From Plazaster borealis (lineage: Eukaryota > Echinodermata > Asteroidea > Forcipulatida > Labidiasteridae): 64,000 nt of DNA. Positions 25,089-38,275 of this stretch are shown here, in pieces (position 1 is the stretch's first letter; the number at the start of each line of letters is the position of its first letter). The stretch is taken from positions 19,896,488 to 19,960,487 of the forward strand of contig CM037474.1 of the NCBI GenBank assembly GCA_021014325.1. Direction: 5' to 3'. Position numbers and translations under genes: made by a program. A model generated the notes under the pieces. That model did not search any database. It worked only from the letters and a program-made list of their open reading frames with translations, and was not told where the DNA came from.

Positions 25089-25518
25089 CTGTTTGACTTT
25101 AGTGAAACATGAAGTAATAATCCAACTTGAAACTGTAGCTGTTCAAAACTTGTCTGGGAAAATTTATTGAAATTTTTTACGAGAAATTGTATGTGATAAT
25201 TTAAAAAGAAATTCTGGGAAAATGTAGTTTGCAATTCAAATCTAGGTGTGTGCAAGCTAACAGTGGATTACCAAGAACTAGGAATCAAATAATATATACC
25301 AAACATTAATCTTGGATGATTTTCTTCCCCAGCAAATTATTTGGATATGAAATTCAAGAGCTTCAAAAGAAAGATTCTGAAAAATATTGTTATTTAAAAG
25401 ATATTTAACAGCACCTTCACTGCCCCAAATTGTTTTGACTTATAAAGGAATGATTTTGTGTTAAAAATAGGAAGAGATGAATATTGAAACTCTATACAGT
25501 GTGAAGTAATATATTTAA

Positions 25519-26073
25519 TTTGGAAAAATTGGCACTGTAGGTAGTCGGATGAAATATCAACAATCTGTTTGAAAAACAATCCGGACTGTAGAAACACAAA
25601 TCATTCACTTAAAGGCACTGTACACGTTTGGTAATTACTCAAAATATATATTAGCATAAAAACTGACTTGGTAACGAGCAACAGAGAGCTGTTGATAGTA
25701 TAAAACATTGTGAGAAATGACTCCCTCTGAAGTAACGTAGTTTTTGAGAAAGAGGTAATTTTCTCACTAAAATAATAAAAACTTCTTGCAAGAAGTTTTT
25801 ATTCCTATCTGAAAGCACACAAATTTGTACAACAAGGGTGTTTTTTCTTTCATCATTTTCTTGCAACTTCGATGACCAATTGAGCCCAAATTTTCACAGG
25901 CTTGTTATTTTATGCATATGTTGGGATACACCAAATGAGAACTCTGGTCTTTGACAATTACCAAACGTGTTCAGTGCCTTTAATGTGGAAAAATTTGCAC
26001 TGTAGGTAGTCCGATGAAATATCAACAATCTGTTTGAAAAGAAATCCGGACTGTAGAAACACAAATCATTCAC
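25519..26073 (+). repeat. 90-bp direct repeats flanking a MITE
   Basis: The stretch containing GCACTGTAGGTAGTC and GAAACACAAATCATTCACT occurs at 25519-25608 and again at 25984-26073 with only a few differences. The MITE 25613-25979 and its TTAA borders fill the gap exactly. Confidence 0.85.
25613..25979 (+). mobile_element. TTAA-flanked MITE, subfamily 1 (copy B)
   Basis: TTAA at 25609-25612 and 25980-25983. The left end AGGCACTGTACACGTTTGG and right end CCAAACGTGTTCAGTGCCT are inverse copies. The interior TAGTATAAAACATTGTGAGA and CTCCCTCTGAAGTAACGTAG is shared with 49461-49830. No coding capacity. Confidence 0.9.
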
Positions 26074-28140
26074 TGACTTGATGAATATAATGTCAGCCAT
26101 CATCACAGAGCCTTTGAGCCATCAATGGTTCATCCATAGGGGAGTCAGGTAATCGCATAACAACATTCCTTCAAATGCTGTTATTTAAGGAAATTGTAAG
26201 CATCCAGCATTGTACCAAACTTCATACTACTTCACTTAGGAATACTAATTGTTTTTGATATACTTATTTGTTTCCCCAACTAATTAAATGTGAAGGTGCT
26301 GTTACTGCCACATTGTAATAGTCAAGTCTTCATTCCATCCAACTAAAGTACAAACCGCTGTTGTGCTTGTACAGCATTATAATTCCAACTCAGAGTTATT
26401 AAATATTAGTATTTAAGAAACATCTTATATTCCCCACCCCATATTTAAATCAGCAATAAAACAATTTAAACAATGTCATCTTGTCCGCTTGAATCTAAAC
26501 TGCCAAAGGTTATAATTGACATCTGCAGTCAAGGATGGCATAAATAAGAAGTGAATTTTTCTCTTTAAGGTGTTGTAAGATGCCATAGATCTGACCATGG
26601 CTCTTGGTGTGACGTTGTGAGTAGGTTATAACCTTGTGAGGAATTATATGCACACGTCAAAAAGCCATCAGTCTAGTCTAGCAGATAAGTAGATTGGGAG
26701 TACAGACATATTTGTAGCCAAGGCAACCATCTCTCATGCTATGAGGGGGGGGGGACGTCATTGTACTGCTGATGAAAAATCAGTGATTACTTAACAGCTT
26801 GTTAACAGTCCAACTTGGTCAGGGTTGTTATCAATTGTTTTGAATCAAATTTGGAGAGACTTCCATAGGTTTTGACAGAGCATATGTACGATATTTGCAT
26901 ATCTGCCAGGTTAATTCATTATTAGTACTACTAGTTCATTTCATTTCTACTTATCAAATGAACTCCTTGATGACAAAACCTTCTGTGCAATTCTAGCAGA
27001 TTAATTATCCAATGCCTGAAATGGAATTAGTGTATGGTTGATGTACCAAAACAGTCCTGGCATATTTGTTTTTTTCTTTTAAAGGTAAAATGTAATTTGT
27101 TTGATAATAGCTGTAGATAAAGTATTGTCATATTGTTTACATATAATAATTATGTATAACAAATTAAATCTGTGCAACGTTCTGTAACATTAATTGTTTC
27201 ATTTAACTTGTTCAAGTTCTGAGATGTGGATTTGGTAATTACTGATGATCCATAATTAACTTCTCTGCAATAACAGACAAATCAGACAAAATAACACATG
27301 TGCAAATTGATCATTGTGAGTGATTTTTTTTGCCACAGAACAACTAATTCCCACTGGTCTCTCTACTGGTCAGACACTAAAAACCGCTTTATTTACTTTT
27401 TTATACTATTTTTTTATATTCAGGCTCAATTTTCAGACAATAAAATGTTTAACTACCTATGGAATGCTAAAGCTACAAATGTTGCAACTCTTTGAACAAC
27501 CTCTATGCATGAATATAACCATAACCGAACATCTCAGTTTATACAAAATATGCATGTTTTGGGGGGTTTTCATTTTGCAATCGGTTTACTTTTAAGGACA
27601 AATCTCTTTTTTTGTTATCAAAAGAGAGGAATCAAAATTCTTATTTTTCAAGATTATTATGAAAAACCTTTTTTTTTCATGAGTTCCACAATTTTTGTCA
27701 AAAGCTGCACAAAATCTTTGTGTTGTTTGGTATTTAGTGTACAACTTTCTTAGGTTAGTGCAGAAGTGTTTGCTTTACTTGCAATGATAAACACAGCAAT
27801 TGTGACACTAGTGTCTCCAATGTCTTGTATAAGACGATCTTTCCAGAACATACTTCAAGATAACAACATTGTGAGTTGCATGATCAAATATTCCAACCTT
27901 CCACGTCTGGAGTTTTAAATACGTAACGCCAAGTTGGAATAATAAACCGTACTTGTTTGCCAGTTGGCATAAAAATGTTTCTGTTGGTATCATGAAGACG
28001 TCATGCTACCTTACCTTAGTGACATTTGAAAGGTATACAGTGGCAGTGTAACCGTGTGTTGATCTTGTGAAGATGGGCGAGAGGGTGCAAGGGCACAAAA
28101 TTGTCAGGGATAGTTATGGATATTAACTATTTGTATTGAC

Positions 28141-28460
28141 TGTCTAGAATGTCATCAATCAAGGTTACATTGCACTGGGTTTGTGGAAGACGAGATATGT
28201 AGCACACAACAGCTGTTATTGAACTGTATGGAGTACAACTATTTCTGTAACATTCAAAGACTTCAAAATTTTGGGCAAAACTAACTCAACTTATTGTAAC
28301 TGTCTAGAATTTCATGAATCAAGGTTAGTGTACATTGCACTGGGTTTGTGGAAGACAATATATGTAGCACATAACAGCTGTTATTGTACTGTGTGGAGTA
28401 CAACTATTTCTGTAACATTCAAAGACTTCAAAAATTTTGGGCAAAACTAACTCAACTAAT
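28141..28460 (+). repeat. Two-copy tandem duplication, 160-bp period
   Basis: TGTCTAGAAT starts at 28141 and 28301, and both copies continue through TTGCACTGGGTTTGTGGAAG and TTTCTGTAACATTCAAAGAC with few changes. This suggests a recent duplication. Confidence 0.9.
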
Positions 28461-29256
28461 TTGTAACAAAACAGTTATTTATTTTCTTGCCATCTGTATA
28501 AAAGGGAAAATGTTTTATCGGTCACATGGCATCAGTTAGGCTATGTGGCAAAATGTTTAATTGCATTCCTTGTGTTATTAATTAACATGCATATTTCATA
28601 AGTCCAATTAACGACTCGACTATAACAAGTTTCTCTGTGACAGCTTAAATGCACAGCATACTTTAGTTTTCTTGTCTATATGTGTGAACTTTGTCTGACC
28701 TCTCGAGGCAATGAAAACTTGAGTAAAGACAATGGCACGATCCGTATCATGGAAAACAAATCAAAATGTAAATTATGAAAAGTATTTATTTTAAAGAAAT
28801 CTTGGTTAAACCTTTTTTTTGTTATCCTCCCTGTAGCTTAATAGACTTCGCTTAGATCCATTTTAATATTGAGTACAGTCGCCCTTTAAAATGTTATTAT
28901 TTTTTTAATCTTTGGCTGGTTTCCAAAGAATTATACTCGGTAACCATGTACATGTAGCTCTTCACTTTTAAATTACTTGATTCTGCTCGGAACTAAAACA
29001 AAATGTGGTTTCAGTTTTGTGTTATTTAAATAACTGAATATGCAAATGTCGTATTTCTTTTAATAAATAATTCCTATTTAATGAGATCAACAATGTATTA
29101 GTGATTGTGTTTTCATTGGTTCAAGAGTGTTGTTGTATTGTTGTGGAGTGAGTGAGTGAGTGAGTGAGATAAAAAGGATCAATATTCATGTGAATGTTGA
29201 GTCATGTTACAACATTAAATTAAAAAGAAACGTTCCATTGGGTCATTGAACTGATA

Positions 29257-31037
29257 ACAGTATAACCAAGGCGTAGTCAAACAGTATAACCAAGGCGTAG
29301 GCAAACAGTATAACCAAGGCGTAGGCAAACAGTATAACCAAGGCGTAGGCAAACAGTATAACCAAGGCGTAGTCAAACAGTATAACCAAGGCGTAGGCAA
29401 ACAACAGTATAACCAAGGCGTAGGCAAACAGTATAACCAAGGCGTAGGCAAACAGTATAACCAAGGCGTAGTCAAACAGTATAACCAAGGCGTAGGCAAA
29501 CAGTATAACCAAGGCGTAGGCAAACAGTATAACCAAGGCGTAGTCAAACAGTATAACCAAGGCGTAGGCAAACAGTATAACCAAGGCGTAGGCAAACAAC
29601 AGTATAACCAAGGCGTAGGCAAACAGTATAACCAAGGCGTAGGCAAACAGTATAACCAAGGCGTAGTCAAACAGTATAACCAAGGCGTAGGCAAACAGTA
29701 TAACCAAGGCGTAGTCAAACAGTATAACCAAGGCGTAGGCAAACAGTATAACCAAGGCGTAGGCAAACAGTATAACCAAGGCGTAGGCAAACAGTATAAC
29801 CAAGGCGTAGTCAAACAGTATAACCAAGGCGTAGGCAAACAACAGTATAACCAAGGCGTAGGCAAACAGTATAACCAAGGCGTAGGCAAACAGTATAACC
29901 AAGGCGTAGGCAAACAGTATAACCAAGGCGTAGGCAAACAGTATAACCAAGGCGTAGGCAAACAGTATAACCAAGGCGTAGTCAAACAGTATAACCAAGG
30001 CGTAGGCAAACAGTATAACCAAGGCGTAGTCAAACAGTATAACCAAGGCGTAGTCAAACAGTATAACCAAGGCGTAGGCAAACAGTATAACCAAGGCGTA
30101 GGCAAACAGTATAACCAAGGCGTAGGCAAACAGTATAACCAAGGCGTAGTCAAACAGTATAACCAAGGCGTAGGCAAACAACAGTATAACCAAGGCGTAG
30201 GCAAACAGTATAACCAAGGCGTAGGCAAACAGTATAACCAAGGCGTAGTCAAACAGTATAACCAAGGCGTAGGCAAACAGTATAACCAAGGCGTAGGCAA
30301 ACAGTATAACCAAGGCGTAGTCAAACAGTATAACCAAGGCGTAGGCAAACAGTATAACCAAGGCGTAGGCAAACAACAGTATAACCAAGGCGTAGGCAAA
30401 CAGTATAACCAAGGCGTAGGCAAACAGTATAACCAAGGCGTAGTCAAACAGTATAACCAAGGCGTAGGCAAACAGTATAACCAAGGCGTAGTCAAACAGT
30501 ATAACCAAGGCGTAGGCAAACAGTATAACCAAGGCGTAGGCAAACAGTATAACCAAGGCGTAGGCAAACAGTATAACCAAGGCGTAGTCAAACAGTATAA
30601 CCAAGGCGTAGGCAAACAACAGTATAACCAAGGCGTAGGCAAACAGTATAACCAAGGCGTAGGCAAACAGTATAACCAAGGCGTAGGCAAACAGTATAAC
30701 CAAGGCGTAGGCAAACAGTATAACCAAGGCGTAGGCAAACAGTATAACCAAGGCGTAGTCAAACAGTATAACCAAGGCGTAGGCAAACAGTATAACCAAG
30801 GCGTAGTCAAACAGTATAACCAAGGCGTAGGCAAACAGTATAACCAAGGCGTAGTCAAACAGTATAACCAGGGCGTAGGCAAACAGTATAACCAAGGCAT
30901 AGGCAAACAGTATAACCAAGGCGTAGGCAAACAGTATAACCAAGGCATAGGCAAACAGTATAACCAAGGCGTAGGCAAACAACAGTATAACCAAGGCGTA
31001 GGCAAACAGTATAACCAAGGCGTAGGCGTAGGTCAAA
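29257..31037. repeat. Minisatellite, 24-bp unit, about 73 copies with higher-order structure
   Basis: The unit is CAGTATAACCAAGGCGTAGG plus CAAA. Variants have GTAGTC in place of GTAGGC, and some carry a 3-bp CAA insertion. Because the unit and the insertion are multiples of three, all frames without a stop remain open, which yields two false reverse-strand proteins of nearly 600 residues built only of PTPWLYCL or AYALVILF units. The order of variants is itself periodic (see findings). The right end is the most divergent (GGCATAGG units near 30897-30950). Confidence 0.98.
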
Positions 31038-33846
31038 CAATGGAAACATGTACATGTCTAAGTGCCACGCATAACTCTTAACCAATGAAAATATCTTCTT
31101 CTGACTTCCATTTGAGCTTGGGAATCGACATGAAAGGTGTCTATTGATGTCTTGTTGAAATGACTTCTTTTCCAGGCTGCATACAAGACTACCCCACATG
31201 CTAATTGAGAAAATGATGCAGCATCGAAACTAGGGTAACATTTTAGGGGGGGCACACCATTTTTTCTTGGGGTGGGGGGGGGGCACTTCTGCCCAATTAA
31301 TACTGTAGTGTCCATGTACACGTGCCCCCTGTAGTTACGCCACTGAAACGATGAGGTAACCATGTATGCATTGTGACAGGGTGGAGCAAATAAAGAGAGG
31401 GCAGTCTAGTCAAGCGCCATCCTATGCAAATGGGGGACTTTTGGGATGCTAGGTGGGAGCAGACTTACCAGGTAAACCCATTGTTCTGGGTAATGTGCGC
31501 ATGCTCAGAACTACGTAAACAATGGTATGGAAAGTCTGCTGCCACCAGGTGTCTACATTTCCTTCATTACTCCTATCAATAACCAGATTCAAGCATACTA
31601 CCGAGCTGCATATAGAAGCTTACACTTTATTAGTCACCCAAATCATGACTCATTTAACTTTCTTTGTTTTTTGTTTGTTTTTTTACATAAAAATCATAAC
31701 ATTTTTAACATATACAAAATAATTCATGGTGACCATTCATATTTTTTCATTGCCATGGCAACACACACCCCGATAATAACAAACCACCCTGGCCACCTAA
31801 CTACAAAGCCAGTCAAATCAAAAAACCACATGCATATCAACAAAACCCTATATTATTGATTTGTATATACAAAATAGAGTTCAAGTAAGTTTGGCATTCG
31901 AAGATGAATATTAAGAAGTCAGTCACAATTTACACTTAATGTTACCGCCACTACAAAGTTATTAAGTAAGATTAAAACAAACAGGTCGTGTTACACCAGA
32001 CAATTTACAGGCAACAAGGTCAAGACAATCTTCACAACGAAAAAAAAGCTCATTTAAATGTTCACATAATTTGGAGCTAGTGAGACGCTGGTAGCCAAAT
32101 TTATCTTGAGCTGCCATAATGTTCCTATTGCATAACAGTGCAGTTGGTTACCTCCAAGTTGCCTGTACAAATTTCCTGGCGTGTCAAGGCCTTAACAGAA
32201 TGAGCAACAACCACACCAACAGTTGACAAACTTTTAAAAGCACATTAGATGTTTAGAAATGATTTGGTGGATCAAATGGGGGTGAAATGCACACTAATTT
32301 AATGCTTTTTTAACATTTTGCTTTTAATTAGTGATATGTCCTTTGTATATCTAGCAATCAAGGAGATATCCAAATTAAGCACTTCCTAATGAATGCTTTC
32401 TTCTTGTTGCTGTTGTTGTTGTTATTGTTTATTGCAATTCAAGACAAAGCACAGCATTGGTAAATTATATTACACCCAAAATGTTCCAATCTGGGGTTTC
32501 CACCAAACCTTGTCTCCAGCTCCAGCTCTGGTTAGCAGTAATTATAAAGCCCAGTGCAGCAGCACACAGCTTCACAACGTTGCCCCGGGAGGCCCAAAAT
32601 GTTATGGGTAAAGCTAGCTGACAGAGGAACAACTTCCATAAAACCAATGTCTTTCAGACAAGCCTAGTTTTAAGAACGTGAAGAAGTTTCTTCCTTGAAC
32701 TGCCCTGAAAACAAGTTTAACTGGTTAACTGCCCTTAATGTTATTGCATGTAACAATTCCCTATTATTCACCAACACATATATTTATCTACAGCACCCCC
32801 TCCCCCCCCCCCCCAAAAAAAACCCCAAAAAACAAAAACAAACCCAAACAAAACCAACCCCAAGTTAAAACATGGTTGTCAACAAGTTAAACCAATATTC
32901 CCAAATACAATAGCAATACGTCAACTCCTTATTCTTATCAAGATTTTTAAGGTTGACGGAGTCTAGACAACCCAATGTTTATAAACTCTTAACAGCACAG
33001 ACTTGAGCAAACATAAAATACATAAAGAGAGTAATTGCTTCTTGTTAATTCTTCACTTCAAGTATCATGCAGCATGAATGAAAAGTGTTACTGTTTACCA
33101 ATTTCAAACACACATTGCTTTTTACAAAGAATCAAACTTCCCAACCGGGAAGCTCAACGTAACCAGCTGCATCTCCACGTTTCCAAGCTGCACTACTCTC
33201 GGATTGGCCTATACAGTCATTGAGCAAGCCACAGTGGCAACGACTCACACCATCAGATTGAAGAATGACATCAAACTGATAATCAAAATGTTCTGAGTTC
33301 TCGAACCATAAAATGCCATCTTTCCAATTAGCTGTATCTGGATTCCATATATGATCATGGTTTGTGGAAAGTGGCGGAAAGTGGCAACAGTAAATCAGAA
33401 AGATGTCTTTTTCTGGTATAAGAACTAAGAAAGACATTTTAAATATCCAAATCTTACGTCTTTCTGTGGTAATTTAGGTCAGAAACAGAGAAATGCTGAT
33501 GGTCACGTCAAGCTTCTGTAAGAACTGAAAGTCCCATTAAATGAGAAATAAATGAAAGAAATAAACATGGAAGCCCAGTAAGGAGACAAATTAATGTGCA
33601 ATGACAATTATTGGATGATATTTACAATGGATTTAATCATTGCCAATAGTGAAGTCCTTAGGGATGGAACTAGGCATCCAATATTGGACAAGGCTGGAAA
33701 TATCAACATCAATATTTGGATCAATCGATGTCACATTCTAATTCTCTGGTTTATTGAAAAACCATCGTAACAGATCTTTTTCTAAGATGTTAAGTTTTAA
33801 ACAAAAGATGGCAACAGAAGGCTTTTGAATTCAGTTCTAACTCATC

Positions 33847-33898
33847 ATTGAAAGTGCAGTAATTCTTTCATATTGAAAGTGCAGTAATTCTTTCATAT
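33847..33898 (+). repeat. Two-copy 26-bp tandem duplication
   Basis: ATTGAAAGTGCAGTAATTCT appears twice in a row, directly before the foldback element. Confidence 0.85.
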
Positions 33899-33901
33899 TA
33901 A

Positions 33902-34266
33902 AGTGACACGTTGCCTTGGACTGGGCGATTTGGGCTATACAAAGCATTTGTTATGAAATGAAATGTGGTTGGAAAGATGTTTTAAAGTTTTAAAAGTAGA
34001 ATACAAGGATCCACACAAATATGCCTAGAAATTGTGTGGTTTTTCTTGTACTTCGTGAACAAACACAGTTCGCCGTTTTGTAGAACCAAATTTATGACTC
34101 CACAAAATGGTGGACCGTGTTAGTTCACGAAGTAAAAGGAAAACCACACAATGTCGAGGCATGTGGATCATTATATCCTACTTTTAAAACATCTTTCCAA
34201 TCATATTCATTTCATAACAAACGCTTTTTATAGCCCAAATTGCCCAGTCCAATGCAACGTGCCCCT
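33902..34266. mobile_element. TTAA-flanked full-length foldback MITE
   Basis: TTAA at 33898-33901 and 34267-34270. The left arm AGTGACACGTTGCCTTGGAC, TGGGCGATTTGGGCTAT and ACAAAGCATTTGTTATGAAA is mirrored by the right arm down to GCAACGTGCCCCT. The inverse pairing continues inward almost to the centre (GTGTGGTTTTTCTT with AAGGAAAACCACAC), so nearly the whole 365 bp is one hairpin. Confidence 0.9.
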
Positions 34267-36639
34267 TTAAGATTAAAGGATTTGTGAATACTACATACTG
34301 ATTCAATCATGGTTAAGTCGAAATCCGCACGATCAAATCTTACGTCACAAATTATATAATGTCAAAATCATTTTGATTTTGTCTTTGCATAAAGCATGAA
34401 CTAGCCCAACACCAATGTCTTTAGTAAAAGGTACTCCTACTATGGCCTGTTTATTCAGCTTCATTAGTATAAGAATACCTTTCCTTTTAAATGAACATAA
34501 TTAAGTATTATATCTTTAAAAAAAAAATGCATATATATTTATTGGGCCCACCTTCAAGTTACAGCTTCACATTTGTTTACTAAAATTAATATTATTGCTT
34601 ACTGATATCATCATAACAAGGAACCACACAACTGAAAGACAATTAACTCTTGATGCTAACTCTACATTACAACAAGTGATCTCGCAAACAGAAAAGGAGA
34701 TATAAAGTTGAAGATTAAAAAAAACCACAAGGAGCGAAGTCAGACTTGGTCTGTATATGCAACATAACTGACAAAAACAAGAAATTTACATCTTTTGGGG
34801 GAATATACAGCCAAAGTAGTAAAAATTATTGGGGTTTTTTTACAATCGGTGGTTGCTACAAGACTACAAGCTAAACTGTTGCAACATATTCTAATACTTT
34901 TCAATCTACACTCATTACAAAGCCGGTATACACCAAGGGTAAATTCCAAACAAGTATTTATACAATTCAAAGAATATGAAGCAATAACATTAACCAAACC
35001 AGGACTTGTTTCAATTCGTTTTAGTTGTGATTTTAAAAACTTTGAAAATACATTAGTTCAAGAAATAGCGCTTTGGTTTCAAAAAGCTTAACATTGGCGC
35101 CTGTTGTTTAAAAAAACAAATATCAAGTTTTTTTATGAGATATCGCCTAACATCACAAGGACAGACGGCCACTTCAAGGTGAGGGCTTCACTTAACTGAT
35201 TTGGGATGTCAACCCAAATCAACTGTCACCAGGGGCATGTTGCCACCTACCTCTTCACAGTCCGTAAGGATGTAGGCATGGGTATCATCCACTAGGAACC
35301 TGGCTGGTAGAGCAGAATGCAATACCCTCCAAACTTTTTACAAAACAATTATGGTTAAGTGCCTTGTCCATCCATAGAGATGATTACACAGTGTTTAGTT
35401 TGAATTGTAGAATACCAGTCACATATACCGGCTTTATGATGACGTTAAGATTTAGACCAAACACTCGGCTTACTCTAACATTCACTGAAACATCAACCAC
35501 AGCCATGTTAAAAAAAACAGATTACTTCACATTTGAAATCACAGCTTGTGCCCAATTAGCTAGTAAGTAGGCAATCTACTCTAGTCATATAATACAGCAT
35601 AAAACACTGTGTTCATTATTAATATATAACAATTGCATCATCTCTGTAGAACTTTCAGAAAACGCCAACATCTTAGAGACACCTCCTGAAAAAACAAAAC
35701 CCCAACCCCTTAAATCACACAAATAACTCTGTACAATATCCCTATATATATCAAGTACATATTATAACCATCTTACTCTAATGATACAATAATGATTTCA
35801 TTTCATAGATGTCTATTTTCGTAAAGTTAAGGCCTATTTATTTATTTAATTAGATCTTAAAACTCTGCACGTTTGATATGCGGCTATAACATTTTGTTAA
35901 TACAATGACAATGAATCAGGGAATGTCTATACACTGAAAGCTGATTAACTATGCTACTGTTCACTTTTAAAAATTTCTCTTCTCTTTATATCACAAGATA
36001 CAACTTTTGACATGAATTTCACTACTTAAAAGCACATTCAAATCTTCCAAAAATAAATTCAGCAAAAATTTACCTCTGAAAATGTTCATGTACTCAAAAA
36101 TAAAGGCCAAAAAATATCTTGGATAGAAAATTTTGCATGAACTTTGTAAAAACAAATGTGTGCATGAGCAAAAAATATATATCAATTGAGAGAAAAAATT
36201 AACGTCAAAGAACCCATAAGATGACTGAGAGACTGTGCTAACCGTCCCAAATCCAAATTCTCGAACCCTGAGTAGAGGGTGGTAAGACGGACTCAAACCT
36301 TTACATTGAAAGTCTCAATGATAAGTATTTCTGTCTGTCGGTTCATTACGCTATTCTGAAGCTATGACTTAGTCTAAGAATTCAACTAGGTATTCACACA
36401 GGTTTACAGTGTAAAGAAATAGTTGATGGACTGACATTTTGACGCTAGCAAAGTCGAATCTAGCAGAGTCTTTCTTCGCTAGGGTCGAAACTTCAGGCCA
36501 TTAACTATTTTTGTGCATTTATACCATATGGCTTTTTGGTTGGTATGCAGTTTGCAACAGCTAATTCTATTTTCTCAGGTTTCTATTGTCTTACATCAAT
36601 GGGCACAGTGGCATCAAGATGCTTAGAAGATGTTTTCTG

Positions 36640-36906
36640 CTTATGTAGCACCCTTTAGCAGATTCACTAATTTCATAAGCAATGCTTACCATAAACAAAG
36701 CAAAAGGTACTCTCCGACGGTTCTTGTAAGCATGGCACAACAATGTAAATTCACTGTGAACGCGCACACTTGCTGACGAATCTTCTTGATCGTTTATGGG
36801 GGTTTATGAAATACTTGTTTGCTTGTTTTTCTGCTAAAGCAAGTTTTTCTGCTAAAGCAAGCACAACAATTTACTTACCAGTAAACAGCTTTAGGAAATT
36901 AGGCTC
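36640..36906. mobile_element. Degraded element related to the GGGCCCAATTTCAT family
   Basis: Contains AATTTCATAAGCAATGCTTA on the left and AACAGCTTTAGGAAATTAGGC on the right, plus GCTAAAGCAAG repeats, resembling the ends of 12534-12727. Divergence makes this tentative. Confidence 0.4.
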
Positions 36907-37281
36907 TGGCTGCTAAAATGATTCTTTGTGCTTAGCGTATAGATTTATGACATTGGCACATTGCATTAATACAACATCCCTTGTCATATGTTTATATTTT
37001 TTATAACTTCTTCGGTTAGAAGTGAAGCATCAATAGAACATCCCTTTTCATGTTTATATTTTGTTATAACTTCTATGGTTAGAAGTGTATCATCAATAGA
37101 ACATCCCTTGTCTTGTTAAAACTTGTGTGGTTAGAAGCGTAGCATCAATCTATCTGTGTACTAGCTCTAAAGTTATTTAAACCAATGGAAAAAAACCAAT
37201 CAACCAAAATCAGATATGAAGAAAAAACAGTGAGTCTCAAAAGGGTTCACAAAAATTCGGGGGGTTAACAAGGAAGTATTG

Positions 37282-37353
37282 ATTAAAGCGGGATTTGAAC
37301 CTGTGACCTCCAGGTTTTTCATCTGGTGCTCTACCAACCGAGCTAACTCGCCC
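37282..37353 (-). pseudogene. tRNA-like sequence (Phe-like, GAA anticodon position), probably pseudogene or SINE head
   Basis: On the minus strand: GGGCGAGTTAGCTCGGTTGG (A-box region), a CCAG/CTGG anticodon stem with a TGAAAAA loop, and B-box GGTTCAAATCCCG. The acceptor stem does not pair (5' GGGCGAG against 3' CGCTTTA) and the T stem pairs poorly. A working tRNA is therefore unlikely. Confidence 0.6.
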
Positions 37354-37394
37354 GATGTTGTGGTTTGTTACTAAAGATTCTAAAAATACAAGTC

Positions 37395-37735
37395 AAACAT
37401 TAGCGTGACGTTTCCATCGTTGAGCCTACATCCACATTACAAGTCTTCTAATGTTAACACTTCAAATAGTAGCGTGAGGTTTCCATCGTTGAGCCTACAT
37501 CCACATTACAAGTCTTCTAATGTTAACACTTCAAATAGTAACGTGAGATTCCCATCGTTGAGCCTACGTTCATTACAAGTCTTCTAATGTAAACACTTCA
37601 AATAGTATAGTGAGGTTTCCATCGTTGAGCCTACATCCACATTAAAAGTCTTCTGATGTTAACATTTCAAATAGTATAGTGAAGTTTCCATCGTTGAGCC
37701 TACATCCACATTACAAGTCTTCTAATGTTAATACT
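37395..37735 (+). repeat. Tandem repeat, 69-bp unit, five copies
   Basis: TTTCCATCGTTGAGCCTAC (or a near variant) starts at about 37411, 37480, 37549, 37616 and 37685. Each copy is followed by ACAAGTCTTCTAATGTTAAC and CACTTCAAATAGTA. Confidence 0.95.
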
Positions 37736-38099
37736 TCATCTTAATCTACAAAATAGACCACCGTTTACAAAATGCAATCGATTAACATTTCAGACTTCTT
37801 GAATATAAAAATTATGTAACACTCTGAGCAAACACTGTGAGATGTAATTCCGACATTAAACTGAATTTACACTATCACTCAATTTTACAAATTGTAGTGT
37901 TTTCTAATCCAAACCAGCACCATTAAGACAAACTACTTCTGCACTGCCTTGAACTGATGATGTCATCAATTTTTAACATAAAAGTAATACAACTTGTTAT
38001 TCTGAATTTGTTCACCAAATATTATCATCGAGTCACAAAAACACAGAGAGAAAATGACTGGATTAAATACAATGACACAGACTATGAATGACAATTCCA

Positions 38100-38275
38100 A
38101 TAAGTGACACTGTCGCCAACTAACACCGTCACTGAACAGAACTCCACTGTCATTAAATGGCTGACACTGAATAACAGTGTCACCGAGTGTCAATTTCAAA
38201 CAAGTGACACTGTCACCAACTAAAACTGCCATTAAAAAAGAAATCCACTGTCATTAAATGGCTCTGACAATGATT
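38100..38275 (+). repeat. Imperfect two-copy repeat, about 104-bp period
   Basis: AAGTGACACTGTCGCCAACT and AAGTGACACTGTCACCAACT, each followed by CCACTGTCATTAAATGGCT. An internal inverted TGACACTG/CAGTGTCA motif recurs. Confidence 0.75.

Larger units (their letters stand above)
24955..29256. other. Downstream of NUAK: 3'UTR and intergenic sequence
   Basis: AT-rich and without convincing coding frames. It contains the MITE at 25613-25979 with flanking direct repeats, a two-copy duplication at 28141-28460 and a GAGT microsatellite near 29146-29168. Confidence 0.5.

Noticed and set aside
29215..31036. Two reverse-strand open frames of nearly 600 codons, with a third, shorter one overlapping
   Set aside because: They are translations of the 24-bp minisatellite in different frames. 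The unit and its insertion are multiples of three, so openness carries no coding signal, and there is no promoter, non-repeat domain or homology.
34795..35091. 98-codon plus-strand frame between the genes
   Set aside because: No known motif, no splice-linked neighbours and AT-driven composition.
37282..37353. Functional tRNA-Phe gene
   Set aside because: The acceptor and T stems do not pair properly, so it is listed as tRNA-like only.
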